Shown: positions 1 to 8,225 of the stretch, piece after piece | How the letters are laid out: every line of letters begins with the position of its first letter | Position numbering within the stretch: the stretch's first letter is position 1 | Assembly (NCBI GenBank): GCA_958295495.1 | Contig: OY282352.1 | Span: 4,720,049-4,784,048, forward strand | Reading direction: 5' to 3' | Length of the DNA: 64,000 nucleotides | Source: an uncultured Latescibacterota bacterium | Lineage (GTDB): Bacteria; Latescibacterota; UBA2968; UBA8231 | Position numbers and translations under genes: made by a program | Notes under the pieces: generated by a model | What the model was told of the DNA's origin: nothing | The model's database searches: none | The model's input: the letters and a program-made list of their open reading frames with translations, nothing else

Positions 1-761
1 GTCAGATTGGGAGCCACAAAGAGGCTGAGGAGTTCGTGTACAGCTTGGATGGCGTCGCGGTTGGCGATCGTGTGATAAGTTTGGATGCGCGAGATCAATT
101 CGCCTTGTTTGAGCTTTTCTTCGCTATAGAGGGTTTCTATGTGCTGTTCCCGATCGCCGAGGCGGACTTGGGCCGAAGGGCTTAGGAGGATCGGTTGTTT
201 GGAGGCGATAATGCCTGCGGTATAGTAATTGGCCAGAATCTGCCGACAGATGGCTTGAAAGTCATGTACATAAGGTTCGCTAGCTGTGGAGAGAACGGCG
301 ATGAGGGTCGAAAGGGCATCGAGCGAGAGCGAACCGATGACTTGAGGGAGTTCGCGTTGGAGTTCGCGTTGCTTGAGCGAGTCAGCCATCTGGACCCGGA
401 TCCTTGGGATCATTACCGCAAAGACCGAGTCTAGCTGGGCTAGCTGCCGCTCTTGAATTAGGGGATCGCGGTGCAAGATGGTGGGAATCTCGGCGGTCTC
501 GGCTTGACGTTCGCGCTCCAATTCGGCAGCACTTTTGGGTACGCGAAAGAGAAAAGGGGCCTCAATGCGCTCTTGGGCGACGCTGCCGACGCGTAGCTGA
601 GCGACATTGTAGGGACGCTGGTAGGGCGATAGGTAGGTGAGCAGGCCGATGACTAGGCCTGCCAAAGCGATGTGGAACACCCTCAAGCTATGCGGGTGCC
701 AAGGTCTGGGCTGATTGCTGCGGCGTTTGGAGCCAAACCACTTGAATTTAAGTACGCTCAT
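1..761 (-). CDS. 7TM-HD (PgpH/YqfF-like) membrane protein, N-terminal part
   Basis: The reverse strand is open from an ATG at 761 to the left edge, giving about 253 residues of an incomplete protein. One membrane helix lies at residues 29-45, followed by a long soluble stretch of the type found outside the membrane in 7TM receptors with an intracellular HD phosphohydrolase domain (7TMR-HDED region). The seven-helix and HD parts would lie beyond the window. In that family the HD domain degrades cyclic di-AMP; this is family knowledge, since the catalytic half is not visible. The ATG overlaps the phoH stop by four bases (ATGA), so the two genes are translationally coupled. The phoH/7TM-HD/ybeY order is common in bacteria and supports the call. 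Confidence 0.8.
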   Translation of the reverse strand, partial: MSVLKFKWFGSKRRSNQPRPWHPHSLRVFHIALAGLVIGLLTYLSPYQRPYNVAQLRVGSVAQERIEAPFLFRVPKSAAELERERQAETAEIPTILHRDPLIQERQLAQLDSVFAVMIPRIRVQMADSLKQRELQRELPQVIGSLSLDALSTLIAVLSTASEPYVHDFQAICRQILANYYTAGIIASKQPILLSPSAQVRLGDREQHIETLYSEEKLKQGELISRIQTYHTIANRDAIQAVHELLSLFVAPNL

Positions 762-1714
762 GAATCGGCCGAGGCGTGGGCTTCCTCATAGCTGTCGTAG
801 GCCTTGATGATCTTCTGCACGAGTGGATTGCGCACCACATCTCGTTCGTTGAGCCGAACAAAGGCCAGGCCAGCGATCCCGGTCAGAATTTTGGGCGCGA
901 CGACCAAGCCCGAGGGCTGGTCGTCGCTGAGGTCGGTCTGGGTAATATCGCCAGTAACTACGGCTTTTGAGTGACTACCCAGCCGAGTGAGAAACATCTT
1001 CATCTGCTGTGGCGTAGTATTTTGGGCCTCGTCGAGAATAATAAACGAATCGTTGAGGGTACGGCCGCGCATGTAGGCCAGCGGCACGACTTCGACAATT
1101 TTCATATCCTGCATCCGCCGCAGCCGCTCGGGTTCCATGAGATCCTGTAGCGCGTCGTAGAGCGGGCGCAAGTAGGGATCAACCTTGTCCTCAAAAGAGC
1201 CGGGTAAAAAACCGAGCTTCTCACCGGCTTCGACCGCGGGCCGGGCGAGCAGGATGCGAGAGATTTGCTTCTGCCGCAGCGCGGCAACAGCCATAGCCAC
1301 CGCTAGGTACGTCTTGCCGGTGCCCGCTGGGCCGATGCCGAAGACCACGTCGTTATTGTCAATAGCTGCGAGATATTTCGCTTGGCCCTCGGTGCGGGCG
1401 TAGATGGCCGTTTTATAGGTATGCGCTACAGGGTTTGGGAGAGTGCCGGGGCCACCCTTAGGTAGGGCCGGACTAGAGTGGATCAAGTCCTCTAACTCGG
1501 CTGCTTCGAGGGGCGGGCCGTGGCGCATGCGTTTTATGAGGTGACTGAGGAAGCCATCGGCCTCGCGCACCGAGGCGTCGGATCCCTCAAGCGTGAGCTT
1601 GTCGCCGCGGGCGACTAGGCGGATGCCGTATCTCTTTTCGAGATGAGCCAAGTGTTGATCGTTGCGCCCGAAGAGGGAGCGGCGATCGATGCCGGCGATG
1701 GAAATGTCCTTCAT
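758..1714 (-). CDS. phoH: PhoH-like ATPase
   Basis: A 318-residue cytoplasmic P-loop ATPase of the PhoH family. The Walker A motif GPAGTGKT is at residues 128-135 and the Walker B segment LDEAQ at 227-231, with the family's Q-rich helix just after it. The first 90 residues form the KH-like N-terminal region usual for the long PhoH type. PhoH proteins are thought to act on RNA, often beside YbeY; the precise substrate is not established. The gene is first in a unit with the 7TM-HD gene, which it overlaps by four bases. Length and start are normal for the family. Confidence 0.93.
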   Translation of the reverse strand: MKDISIAGIDRRSLFGRNDQHLAHLEKRYGIRLVARGDKLTLEGSDASVREADGFLSHLIKRMRHGPPLEAAELEDLIHSSPALPKGGPGTLPNPVAHTYKTAIYARTEGQAKYLAAIDNNDVVFGIGPAGTGKTYLAVAMAVAALRQKQISRILLARPAVEAGEKLGFLPGSFEDKVDPYLRPLYDALQDLMEPERLRRMQDMKIVEVVPLAYMRGRTLNDSFIILDEAQNTTPQQMKMFLTRLGSHSKAVVTGDITQTDLSDDQPSGLVVAPKILTGIAGLAFVRLNERDVVRNPLVQKIIKAYDSYEEAHASADS

Positions 1715-1751
1715 AGACCTGGTAGGGTAGGGTAGCTGGACAAAAATACAA

Positions 1752-1802
1752 AAAGGGGTTTGAAATCCTTCCTTAAGCCCGGGAAGAACTTCAAACCCCT
1801 TT
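1752..1802 (-). terminator. Intrinsic terminator after the LysM gene
   Basis: Arms 1752-1764 and 1790-1802 are perfect 13-base inverted repeats (AAAGGGGTTTGAA and its complement), with a further CTTCC/GGAAG pairing inside the loop. On the minus strand the stem is followed by a T-rich run. It lies between the LysM gene stop and the phoH start and should end the lipoprotein-LysM transcript. Confidence 0.8.
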
Positions 1803-1836
1803 AAGTCTTGAAATTTACTAAATCAAGTAGTTGTAA

Positions 1837-2667
1837 TTACTGGGGAATGTCGAGGACTTGAGCAGGAAAAATCAAGTCTGGCGCGATGATTTGCTGCTTG
1901 TTGGCCTCGTAGATTTTATGCCATTTGCCGGCATTGTTGTAAAGCTCGGCGGCAATTTTGAAGAGGAAGTCTCCTCGGGTGACCAAGTGCTGATTTTCGG
2001 CTACTCCGAACGGCACGGCCAAGAGTTGGTTGGGATAGATTAAATCTGGGTCTTTGATTTGATCCTTGTTCTTTCGGTATATGCGGGGCCACATATAGGG
2101 ATCGTCGTAGATTTGTTCTTTTTTGGAGATGTTCCACAAGTTGTCGCCCCGCGTGACCTTATAGTCAATGACCACGGGTTGAGCTATGCGCGCTTTGAGA
2201 TCGGCGAGCATCTGGTCAATGGTAGCTAGCTTGTCCATCATTTCGGGCAGGGCGGCCATGTTACTCTGCTTGATCTCGGCGACTCGGGAGTCGATGGCAG
2301 TGACCTCACCGCGCCGCATAATGAGTACTTCTGGAGCCAGTGCCATCAAACCTTCGAGCTGGGCGATAATAGCGTCGAGTTCGCGCCCAAAGACCATGAC
2401 TTCGGATTCGGAGTGACTCACTGCGGCGAGGATCTGGGCATTGAGATCGACGTTGGCCCGGTCGAGCTGGGCAATCTGCATGTTAAGTGCTTCAAGCTGG
2501 GCGTTTAGCTCTTCGAGCTGGGTGTTGGCTGCAACCTCGCGATTGACGAGCTCGCTCCCCAGAGCCATGTATTCCTCACAGGTCATCTTCTGCTCTTGAG
2601 CAGCAGTGTTTTCGCTCGCTAGGACTAGCAGTGCTAAAGCCAACCCACCAACAGACAACTTCTTCAT
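1837..2667 (-). CDS. Secreted coiled-coil protein with two LysM domains
   Basis: A 276-residue periplasmic or surface protein. It has a signal peptide (residues 1-24, cleavage near TAAQ), a helical coiled-coil-rich middle with many leucine/glutamine heptads, and two LysM-type domains in the last 110 residues (each with a TRGD-x-L start). LysM domains bind peptidoglycan or related glycans, so it probably bridges wall and envelope. I chose the ATG at 2667 because GAAAGGG sits seven bases upstream; a further in-frame ATG at 2685 overlaps the stop of the preceding lipoprotein gene and lacks a ribosome site. It is co-transcribed with that lipoprotein. Confidence 0.85.
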   Translation of the reverse strand: MKKLSVGGLALALLVLASENTAAQEQKMTCEEYMALGSELVNREVAANTQLEELNAQLEALNMQIAQLDRANVDLNAQILAAVSHSESEVMVFGRELDAIIAQLEGLMALAPEVLIMRRGEVTAIDSRVAEIKQSNMAALPEMMDKLATIDQMLADLKARIAQPVVIDYKVTRGDNLWNISKKEQIYDDPYMWPRIYRKNKDQIKDPDLIYPNQLLAVPFGVAENQHLVTRGDFLFKIAAELYNNAGKWHKIYEANKQQIIAPDLIFPAQVLDIPQ

Positions 2668-2681
2668 GGTCGAACCCTTTC

Positions 2682-2966
2682 TCATTTAGCTTGGTTGGCG
2701 AGGTTGTTTTGGGTAGCGGCTAGTTTGGCTTCTAGTGCTTTTTTGGTGGCTTGCCGCTCGGCGAGTTTGCGCTCGAGCTGTGCTTTTTCGGCTTGTAGCT
2801 CGGTTACTTTCACTTCGGCGGCCAGAGTGGCTTGCCGTTGTTGTTCTAAGTATTCCATGTCTTCCTGCGACGGAGCACGCGAACAGCTAGCGACGAGAAA
2901 CAGAGCCACTACCGAGAAGGCGATGCCTAAGTATCTCAAATTGGACAAAGTGGAAAGACAGCGCAT
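2682..2966 (-). CDS. Small coiled-coil lipoprotein
   Basis: A 94-residue lipoprotein. Residues 1-28 form a signal peptide ending in a lipobox (VASC), so the mature protein would be lipidated at Cys. The rest is one long charged helix with heptads (LEQQRQ, LQAEKAQLERKLAE), resembling Lpp-like or trimeric coiled-coil lipoproteins in form but not in recognisable sequence. The ATG at 2966 is preceded by GGAGG with nine bases between; an in-frame ATG at 2999 has no such site. The gene is followed at once by the LysM gene, so the two may form one wall-associated pair. I do not recognise a named family. Confidence 0.75.
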   Translation of the reverse strand: MRCLSTLSNLRYLGIAFSVVALFLVASCSRAPSQEDMEYLEQQRQATLAAEVKVTELQAEKAQLERKLAERQATKKALEAKLAATQNNLANQAK

Positions 2967-3100
2967 TAAGTAGTTCCTCCACCTAGGCTTAAGGATCAAA
3001 CAGTGATCTTACATTAATATACGGGATATGGGCACAAATATAGGCGACCTAGAGTGGATGTCAAGCAGAACAAGCGAAAATATACCCCACCTGTACGTTT

Positions 3101-4885
3101 TCAGGCAGACCGAATGCCCAATTCTCGCAACTGGCCCAAATCGACGGAAGAAGGGGCGTTTTCCATCAAGCCCACGACCTTATTAGTCTTGGGGAAAGCG
3201 ATGACTTCGCGGATTGAATCTTCGTTGGCGAGCAGGGCGATCAGCCGGTCAAAGCCAAAGGCGATCCCGCCGTGTGGTGGGGCACCGTAATCGAGGGCTT
3301 CGAGCAGGAAACCGAATTTGGCCTCGGCTTCTTCAGCGCTGATTTCTAAAAGTTGAAAAAGGCGGGCTTGTACTGATCGCTGGAAAATTCGCATACTGCC
3401 CCCGGCAATCTCATTGCCATTGAGGACCAAGTCATAGGCGCGTGCCCTGACGTCGGCGGGGGTACTATCCAGCAGGGAGAGGTCTTCTTCTAGGGGGGCT
3501 GTAAAGGGATGGTGCACGGCTGTAAAGCGGCCGGCTTCCTCGTCGCGTTCTAGAAGTGGGAATTGGCTGATCCAGAGGGGCTGCCAAGAGTCATCTGGCA
3601 CTAGTGAGAGGCGCTGGGCGAGCTCTAAGCGCAGCGCTCCGAGTACTCGGGCAACCAACTTGGGCTGATCGGCGACAAAGAGCAGCAAATCGCCAGGGGC
3701 GGATTCAAGGGCCTTGATCAACTGGGTTTGAGCGGCTTGGGGGAAGAATTTGACGATGGAGGATTCGAGGCCGGCATCGGTGTGTTTGATCCAGCTAAGT
3801 CCCTTGGCGCCCAGCCCTTGGGCGAAGGCGATTAAATCGTCGATTTGTCCGCGAGAGAAACCACTGCAACCCTTGGCGTTTATGCCTTTGACCTGACCGC
3901 CACTGTCAAGAACGGAATGAAAGACTTGGAATTGGGAAATGCACGCTGCTGCCGCTACATCTTTGAGTTCTAAGCCAAAGCGTAGGTCGGGTTTGTCGGA
4001 GCCGAAGCGCTCCATGGCTTCGCGATAGGTGAGCCGCGGAAAGGGATTGGGTAAATTGATTTGGCGTAGCTGAGCGAAGAGGGTGCGGGTCAGATCCTCG
4101 GCAATGGCCATGACATGATCCTCGCGCACGAAAGCCATTTCGATGTCGATTTGGGTGAATTCGGGCTGGCGATCGGCGCGCAAATCCTCGTCGCGGAAGC
4201 ACTTGACGATCTGGAAGTAGCGGTCGCAGCCCGCGATCATCAAGAGCTGCTTGTAGGTTTGCGGCGATTGAGGCAGGGCGAAAAACTGCCCGGGATGGAC
4301 TCGACTGGGGACGAGGTAGTCTCGGGCTCCTTCGGGAGTACTCTTGGTCAGAAACGGCGTTTCAACTTCGATAAAGCCGCGCTCGTCGAGCAGGCGACGC
4401 ACGATCTGGTACCCCCGGTGCCTGAGGAGCAAATTGCTTTGGATACGGGGCCGCCGAAGGTCCAAATAGCGATACTTGAGCCGAATTTCCTCTCCGGCAT
4501 CGGTTTGGTCTTCGATGAGAAAAGGCGGAGTCAGACAACGGTTGAGGATGCGTAGCTGATCGCAGTTGATCTCAATGGTCCCGGTGGGCAACTGGGGGTT
4601 GACCATGCCTTCAGGGCGGGCCTCGACTTCGCCTTGTACGGCGATGACGTACTCGTTGCGAAGGCGATTGGCCTGCTGGTAGGCGGTGGGGTCTCGCTGT
4701 GGGTTGAAGACGATTTGGGTAATACCGTAGCGGTCGCGGAGATCTATAAAAATAACGCCGCCGTGGTCGCGGCGACGCCAGACCCAGCCCATTAGCAATA
4801 CGCGCTGACCGATGTCTTTATCTGTGAGAGTGCCGCAGTCGTGCGTGCGCTCCCAGTGGCCCAAGCCTTCGCTCGGTTCTTCCAT
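3101..4885 (-). CDS. aspS: Aspartyl-tRNA synthetase
   Basis: A 594-residue class II aminoacyl-tRNA synthetase of the bacterial AspRS type: an OB-fold anticodon-binding domain (about residues 1-105), the catalytic core with motif 2 around CFRDEDLRADRQPEF, the bacterial GAD insertion in the middle, and motif 3 with GIAFGFDR near the end. The C-terminus keeps the IAFPKT loop. In the anticodon-binding domain the sequence reads RRRDHGG; a histidine at this position, rather than leucine, is associated with non-discriminating AspRS enzymes that also charge tRNA-Asn and rely on GatCAB. It is transcribed divergently from the cysteine cluster. The next gene in this direction starts about 130 bases beyond its stop. 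Confidence 0.96.
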   Translation of the reverse strand: MEEPSEGLGHWERTHDCGTLTDKDIGQRVLLMGWVWRRRDHGGVIFIDLRDRYGITQIVFNPQRDPTAYQQANRLRNEYVIAVQGEVEARPEGMVNPQLPTGTIEINCDQLRILNRCLTPPFLIEDQTDAGEEIRLKYRYLDLRRPRIQSNLLLRHRGYQIVRRLLDERGFIEVETPFLTKSTPEGARDYLVPSRVHPGQFFALPQSPQTYKQLLMIAGCDRYFQIVKCFRDEDLRADRQPEFTQIDIEMAFVREDHVMAIAEDLTRTLFAQLRQINLPNPFPRLTYREAMERFGSDKPDLRFGLELKDVAAAACISQFQVFHSVLDSGGQVKGINAKGCSGFSRGQIDDLIAFAQGLGAKGLSWIKHTDAGLESSIVKFFPQAAQTQLIKALESAPGDLLLFVADQPKLVARVLGALRLELAQRLSLVPDDSWQPLWISQFPLLERDEEAGRFTAVHHPFTAPLEEDLSLLDSTPADVRARAYDLVLNGNEIAGGSMRIFQRSVQARLFQLLEISAEEAEAKFGFLLEALDYGAPPHGGIAFGFDRLIALLANEDSIREVIAFPKTNKVVGLMENAPSSVDLGQLRELGIRSA

Positions 4886-4984
4886 AAGCTACGCCTTGTA
4901 TGAATGATAAGGTTGGATCGCAGGTGAGAAAAAAGCATAAGGTAGAAGGTAGCTTGGAGAGTGTCAAGGAAAGGGCGGGGTTGG

Positions 4985-5013
4985 TTGACATAGTAGTTTT
5001 TGGTTCTTTTAAT
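4985..5013 (+). promoter_or_regulatory. Sigma-70-type promoter of the cysteine cluster
   Basis: TTGACA at 4985-4990 and TTTAAT at 5008-5013 are separated by 17 bases. Transcription would begin near 5020, only about 12 bases before the GTG at 5032. The promoter therefore rules out the in-frame ATG at 4900 as the true start of the synthase. Confidence 0.7.
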
Positions 5014-5031
5014 CGTAGAGGGGAGATTTTT

Positions 5032-5964
5032 GTGGCTGGCCTATCGGTCGTTGAGCAGATTGGTGATACGCCGCTTTTGCGGCTGAGAGATCCGGCGATT
5101 CCGCTGCGGGTGGAAGTCTATGCCAAGCTGGAGTTCTTCAACCCCGGTGGGTCGATCAAGGACCGGCCAGCGCGGAGGATGATCGAGGACGGCGAGCAGA
5201 ACGGGTCGCTGGGGCCGGGCAAGGTCATTTTGGATTCCACTTCTGGAAATACCGGTATCGCCTACGCCATGATCGGTGCTGCTAAGGGCTATCGGATAAA
5301 ATTGGCCATGCCGGCCAATGTCAGCCGCGAGCGCAAGGCCATTCTTGCCGCCTATGGTGCCGAAGTGGTATACACTGACCCAGGGGAGCTTTCCGATGGG
5401 GCCATACAGGAAGCGCGGCGGATATACGAAGCCGATCCTGACCGATACTTCAAGCCAGACCAATACAATAATCCCGCGAATTGGTACGCCCATCGCGATA
5501 CCACTGCGCCCGAAATCTGGGAGCAGACCCAAGGCCGCGTTACTCATTTTGTCGCCACTATCGGCACTAGCGGGACGCTGATGGGCACCGGTCGAGGTCT
5601 TAGGAAGTTCAATCCGGCGATCCAAATCATTGCCGCTGAGCCAGCCGAGCCGTTTCACGGCATTGAGGGGCTTAAGCACATGGAGAGTTCGATTGTCCCC
5701 GGTATCTACGATGAAGCTCTCCTCGACTACAAAATACCGATAGATACCGATGATGCTTATGATACTACACTGCGTCTGCCGGTCGAGCAGGGGATTCTCG
5801 TCGGTCAGTCTTCGGGTGGGGCTTATTGGGCCGCGCTGGAAGTTGCTCGCCAGCTAGATACAGGGGTAGTGGTGACGATATTTTGCGATGGCGGCGACAA
5901 GTACATGAGTACGCCCATGTGGCGGCTGGCCCTCGATGGCATTACTAAGCGAAGGGATAGCTGA
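5032..5964 (+). CDS. cysM: CysM-type cysteine synthase (CysO-thiocarboxylate dependent)
   Basis: A 310-residue PLP enzyme of fold type II. The PLP lysine is in NPGGSIKDR (Lys43) and the substrate loop is TSGNTG. The central region (NNPAN, GTLMGTGR, AAEP) resembles the actinobacterial CysM that uses O-phosphoserine and a thiocarboxylated sulfur-carrier protein, more than ordinary CysK. Start: GTG at 5032, with AGGGGAGA just upstream and a promoter at 4985-5013; an ATG at 4900 is in frame but lies upstream of the promoter. The stop abuts the JAMM protease gene, giving a CysM-Mec-CysO-CysK order. Specificity for CysO is inferred from context and motifs. Confidence 0.85.
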   Translation: MAGLSVVEQIGDTPLLRLRDPAIPLRVEVYAKLEFFNPGGSIKDRPARRMIEDGEQNGSLGPGKVILDSTSGNTGIAYAMIGAAKGYRIKLAMPANVSRERKAILAAYGAEVVYTDPGELSDGAIQEARRIYEADPDRYFKPDQYNNPANWYAHRDTTAPEIWEQTQGRVTHFVATIGTSGTLMGTGRGLRKFNPAIQIIAAEPAEPFHGIEGLKHMESSIVPGIYDEALLDYKIPIDTDDAYDTTLRLPVEQGILVGQSSGGAYWAALEVARQLDTGVVVTIFCDGGDKYMSTPMWRLALDGITKRRDS

Positions 5965-6459
5965 ATGTTGTGCATCGCCCGTAGAGACTTTGAACGAATT
6001 TGTGCCCAAGCCTTGGCCGAGTACCCGCATGAGTGTTGCGGTCTGTTGGTCGAAAAGGTGCCGGGCGGGGTGGTCACTGCCCATGCCTGTACTAATGTAC
6101 AGCAGCAGCGGCACGAAGAAGATCCCAAGCACTATCCCCGCGATGCAGGCACAGCCTATCTGATCGACGCAGGCGATCAGCTACGCATTGCGGAGGTAGC
6201 TGAAAAGGCCGGTGACCGGGTCTCGGGTTGTTACCATTCCCACATTGATTGCGCAGCCTATTTTTCGGCTGAAGACGAGAGACGCACTTGGATATTCAAT
6301 AGCCGAGAGGCGGGAGACGATCCAGACGACCCGGACGCGATGTATCTGGTGCTCTCAGTATGCGGCGAGGAGGTGTGCCTCCAACGGAAAGTACAAGGCT
6401 ACAAGTGCTTTGCTTGGGACGGCAACCGCTACGCCGAAATGGGTGTTGAAATAGTTTAA
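5965..6459 (+). CDS. JAMM/MPN+ metalloprotease (Mec-like)
   Basis: A 164-residue cytoplasmic zinc protease of the JAMM family. The catalytic motif is complete: the early glutamate lies in HECCGLL and the metal-binding run is HSHIDCAAYFSAED, which fits H-x-H-x7-S-x2-D. In the mycobacterial pathway Mec releases cysteine from the CysO-cysteine adduct; in other sulfur-carrier systems JAMM enzymes trim the carrier's C-terminus to expose Gly-Gly. Either role is possible here because the next gene is a ThiS/MoaD-like carrier ending in GGN. The gene begins at the base after the cysM stop, so the two are co-translated. Confidence 0.88.
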   Translation: MLCIARRDFERICAQALAEYPHECCGLLVEKVPGGVVTAHACTNVQQQRHEEDPKHYPRDAGTAYLIDAGDQLRIAEVAEKAGDRVSGCYHSHIDCAAYFSAEDERRTWIFNSREAGDDPDDPDAMYLVLSVCGEEVCLQRKVQGYKCFAWDGNRYAEMGVEIV

Positions 6460-6537
6460 TAAAGCCGCAAAGCCGCTTCTAAATTATAGAAGGCGGGCGG
6501 CAGGGTCGGATTCTAAATTAACCAAATGGAGGATGAA

Positions 6538-6816
6538 ATGCCGGTTACTGTTCACATTCCCACGCCGTTGCGGAAATTGACCCACAATCAGGCCGAGGTC
6601 GAGTTGGAGGCACAGACTATTAGCCAGTTGGTAGATGGGCTCGAAGGCACTTACACGGGCTTGGCCGAGAAACTGCTTGACGAGGGCGGAGAGATCCGCC
6701 GCTACGTCAATATCTTCGTCAACGACGAAGATATCCGCTTCCTCGATGGAAAGGACACGCCCCTCAACGATGGCGACAGCGTTTCCATCGTTCCGGCCAT
6801 TGCCGGCGGGAATTGA
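6538..6816 (+). CDS. ThiS/MoaD-like sulfur-carrier protein (CysO-like)
   Basis: A 92-residue beta-grasp protein with the features of ThiS/MoaD carriers: a short acidic C-terminal region (DGDSVSIVPAIAGG) leading to a Gly-Gly pair. Unlike mature carriers, one further residue (Asn) follows the glycines. Thiocarboxylation at the terminal glycine would supply sulfur to the upstream CysM. I chose ATG 6538, which has GGAGG five bases upstream; the in-frame ATG at 6526 overlaps that ribosome site. The carrier sits between the JAMM protease and a second synthase, as expected for a cysteine-forming carrier. An MPT-synthase or ThiS role cannot be excluded by sequence alone, but no thiazole or molybdopterin gene is nearby. 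Confidence 0.85.
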   Translation: MPVTVHIPTPLRKLTHNQAEVELEAQTISQLVDGLEGTYTGLAEKLLDEGGEIRRYVNIFVNDEDIRFLDGKDTPLNDGDSVSIVPAIAGGN

Positions 6817-6856
6817 GGACTACCGTACAGGCGACTGGCGTTAGGTTTGGTACGGG

Positions 6857-7774
6857 ATGAAACGCGCCCACAATGTGCTGGAGTTAATCGGGGCTACGCC
6901 TATGGTCCGCCTCAGCCGAGTCGTCGGGGAGGATACCGCTGAGGTGTGGGGCAAGTTGGAGGCGACCAATCCCGGTGGCAGTGTCAAGGACCGCATTGCT
7001 CTGGCGATGATTGAAGCCGCCGAAGAGGAGGGGCTGCTGGCCGAGGGCGGCACAATCATTGAGCCGACTAGTGGCAATACCGGTATTGGCTTGGCCATGG
7101 TGGCTGCCTACAAAGGCTACAAGCTCATTGTCACCATGTTCGATACGGCCAGCCGCGAGCGCCGCTTACAGATGCAGGCTTATGGTGCCGAGGTCGTGCT
7201 GACGCCAGCGGCCGAGGGGATGCGCGGCGCTATCGACAAAGCGCTTGAACTCAAGCATGAGCATCCAGATTACTTTTTGCCACAGCAGTTTATGAATGCA
7301 GCGAACCCCGAGATACACCGTCGTACGACCGGCCGTGAGATCTTGGAACAGTTAGATGGCCGAATTGATGCCTTTGTGGCTGGTGTGGGTACTGGGGGGT
7401 CGTTGACTGGAGTCGGCGAGGTGCTCAAGGAGGCTCTGTCCACAGTGCGAGTCATCGCTGTTGAGCCTGCCGGGTCGCCTGTACTTTCAGGGGGGGGGGC
7501 TGGATTCAGTTATATAGAGGGCATCGGCGCGGGTTTTGTGCCGCCGGTTCTCAACCTCGAAGTTATCGACGAGGTGCGAGTCATTGCCGACGACGACGCT
7601 TATGAAATGGCCCGCCGCTTGGCGCGAGAGGAAGGGCTTTTGGTGGGGATTTCGGCCGGAGCCAACGCCTATATCGCCACCCAGGTCGCCCGAGAAATGG
7701 GATTGACTGCTCGAGTCGCGACGATCCTCTGCGATAGCGGGTTGCGCTACTTGAGCTCTCGGGCCTTTGAATGA
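6857..7774 (+). CDS. cysK: CysK-type cysteine synthase (O-acetylserine sulfhydrylase)
   Basis: A 305-residue fold-type-II PLP enzyme with PLP lysine in NPGGSVKDR (Lys44), substrate loop TSGNTG, the GTGGSLTG phosphate-binding loop and the GIGAGFVP motif, all typical of O-acetylserine sulfhydrylase. Together with the CysM upstream it gives the cluster two synthases. A run of ten G bases (7490-7499) encodes the Gly-Gly-Gly of the loop LSGGGAG, where usual CysK has two glycines followed by PG. Slippage there would truncate the protein. The gene follows the carrier gene by 40 bases, and its stop lies nine bases from the convergent rpsT stop. Confidence 0.88.
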   Translation: MKRAHNVLELIGATPMVRLSRVVGEDTAEVWGKLEATNPGGSVKDRIALAMIEAAEEEGLLAEGGTIIEPTSGNTGIGLAMVAAYKGYKLIVTMFDTASRERRLQMQAYGAEVVLTPAAEGMRGAIDKALELKHEHPDYFLPQQFMNAANPEIHRRTTGREILEQLDGRIDAFVAGVGTGGSLTGVGEVLKEALSTVRVIAVEPAGSPVLSGGGAGFSYIEGIGAGFVPPVLNLEVIDEVRVIADDDAYEMARRLAREEGLLVGISAGANAYIATQVAREMGLTARVATILCDSGLRYLSSRAFE

Positions 7775-7783
7775 GGGGAAATT

Positions 7784-8038
7784 CTAGTCCATCGTCTGCA
7801 CGAGGCGGCTCAACCGCGACTTGTAGCGAGCGGCGGCATTCTTGTGGATAATGCCTTTGCTAGTAGTTTTGTCGACAGTCGAGATCGCCGCCTGTAGAGC
7901 GGTTTCGGCCGATGCTTTGTCCGAAGCTTGACGAACCTTTTTAAGGGCCGTGCGCAACCGCGAGCGGAGCGTGCGGTTGCGCGAGTAGGCTTTGGCACTA
8001 GTGGCTTGGTGCTTTTTGGCAGACTTGAGTTTGGGCAA
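7784..8038 (-). CDS. rpsT: 30S ribosomal protein S20
   Basis: An 84-residue basic protein with the S20 pattern: KSAKKH near the start, RNRTLRSRLRTALKK, and the C-terminal NAAARYKSRL. S20 binds 16S rRNA in the small subunit. The start codon is TTG at 8038, with AAAGGAG seven bases upstream; no ATG lies in a better place. S20 genes often use weak start codons that permit self-regulation, which may apply here. The gene is a monocistronic unit convergent with the cysteine cluster. Confidence 0.95.
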   Translation of the reverse strand: MPKLKSAKKHQATSAKAYSRNRTLRSRLRTALKKVRQASDKASAETALQAAISTVDKTTSKGIIHKNAAARYKSRLSRLVQTMD

Positions 8039-8064
8039 TTTTGCGCTCCTTTAATAGAATTATT

Positions 8065-8093
8065 AAAATATAAGACGGGGGGAGAGAGGGCAA
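8065..8093 (-). promoter_or_regulatory. Probable rpsT promoter
   Basis: On the minus strand TTGCCC (8093-8088) and TATTTT (8070-8065) are 17 bases apart, upstream of the AAAGGAG ribosome site and TTG start of rpsT. A TATATT hexamer overlapping this -10 box is an alternative with shorter spacing. Confidence 0.4.
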
Positions 8094-8225
8094 GGCGGGA
8101 TTTCTGAAGTCTATCTCAACTCGGCTTCTTTTTTGCCCCTTCAAAATAGAGACGAGCGAAAGCTAGAACGGATTGGAGTCCCGCATAAAGTTAGTCCTGC
8201 GGTTATGCAGTCTATATTCTTAAAT

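Noticed and set aside
4900..5031. A 44-residue N-terminal extension of CysM from ATG 4900.
   Set aside because: It lies upstream of the TTGACA-TTTAAT promoter and has no homology; GTG 5032 fits the family start.
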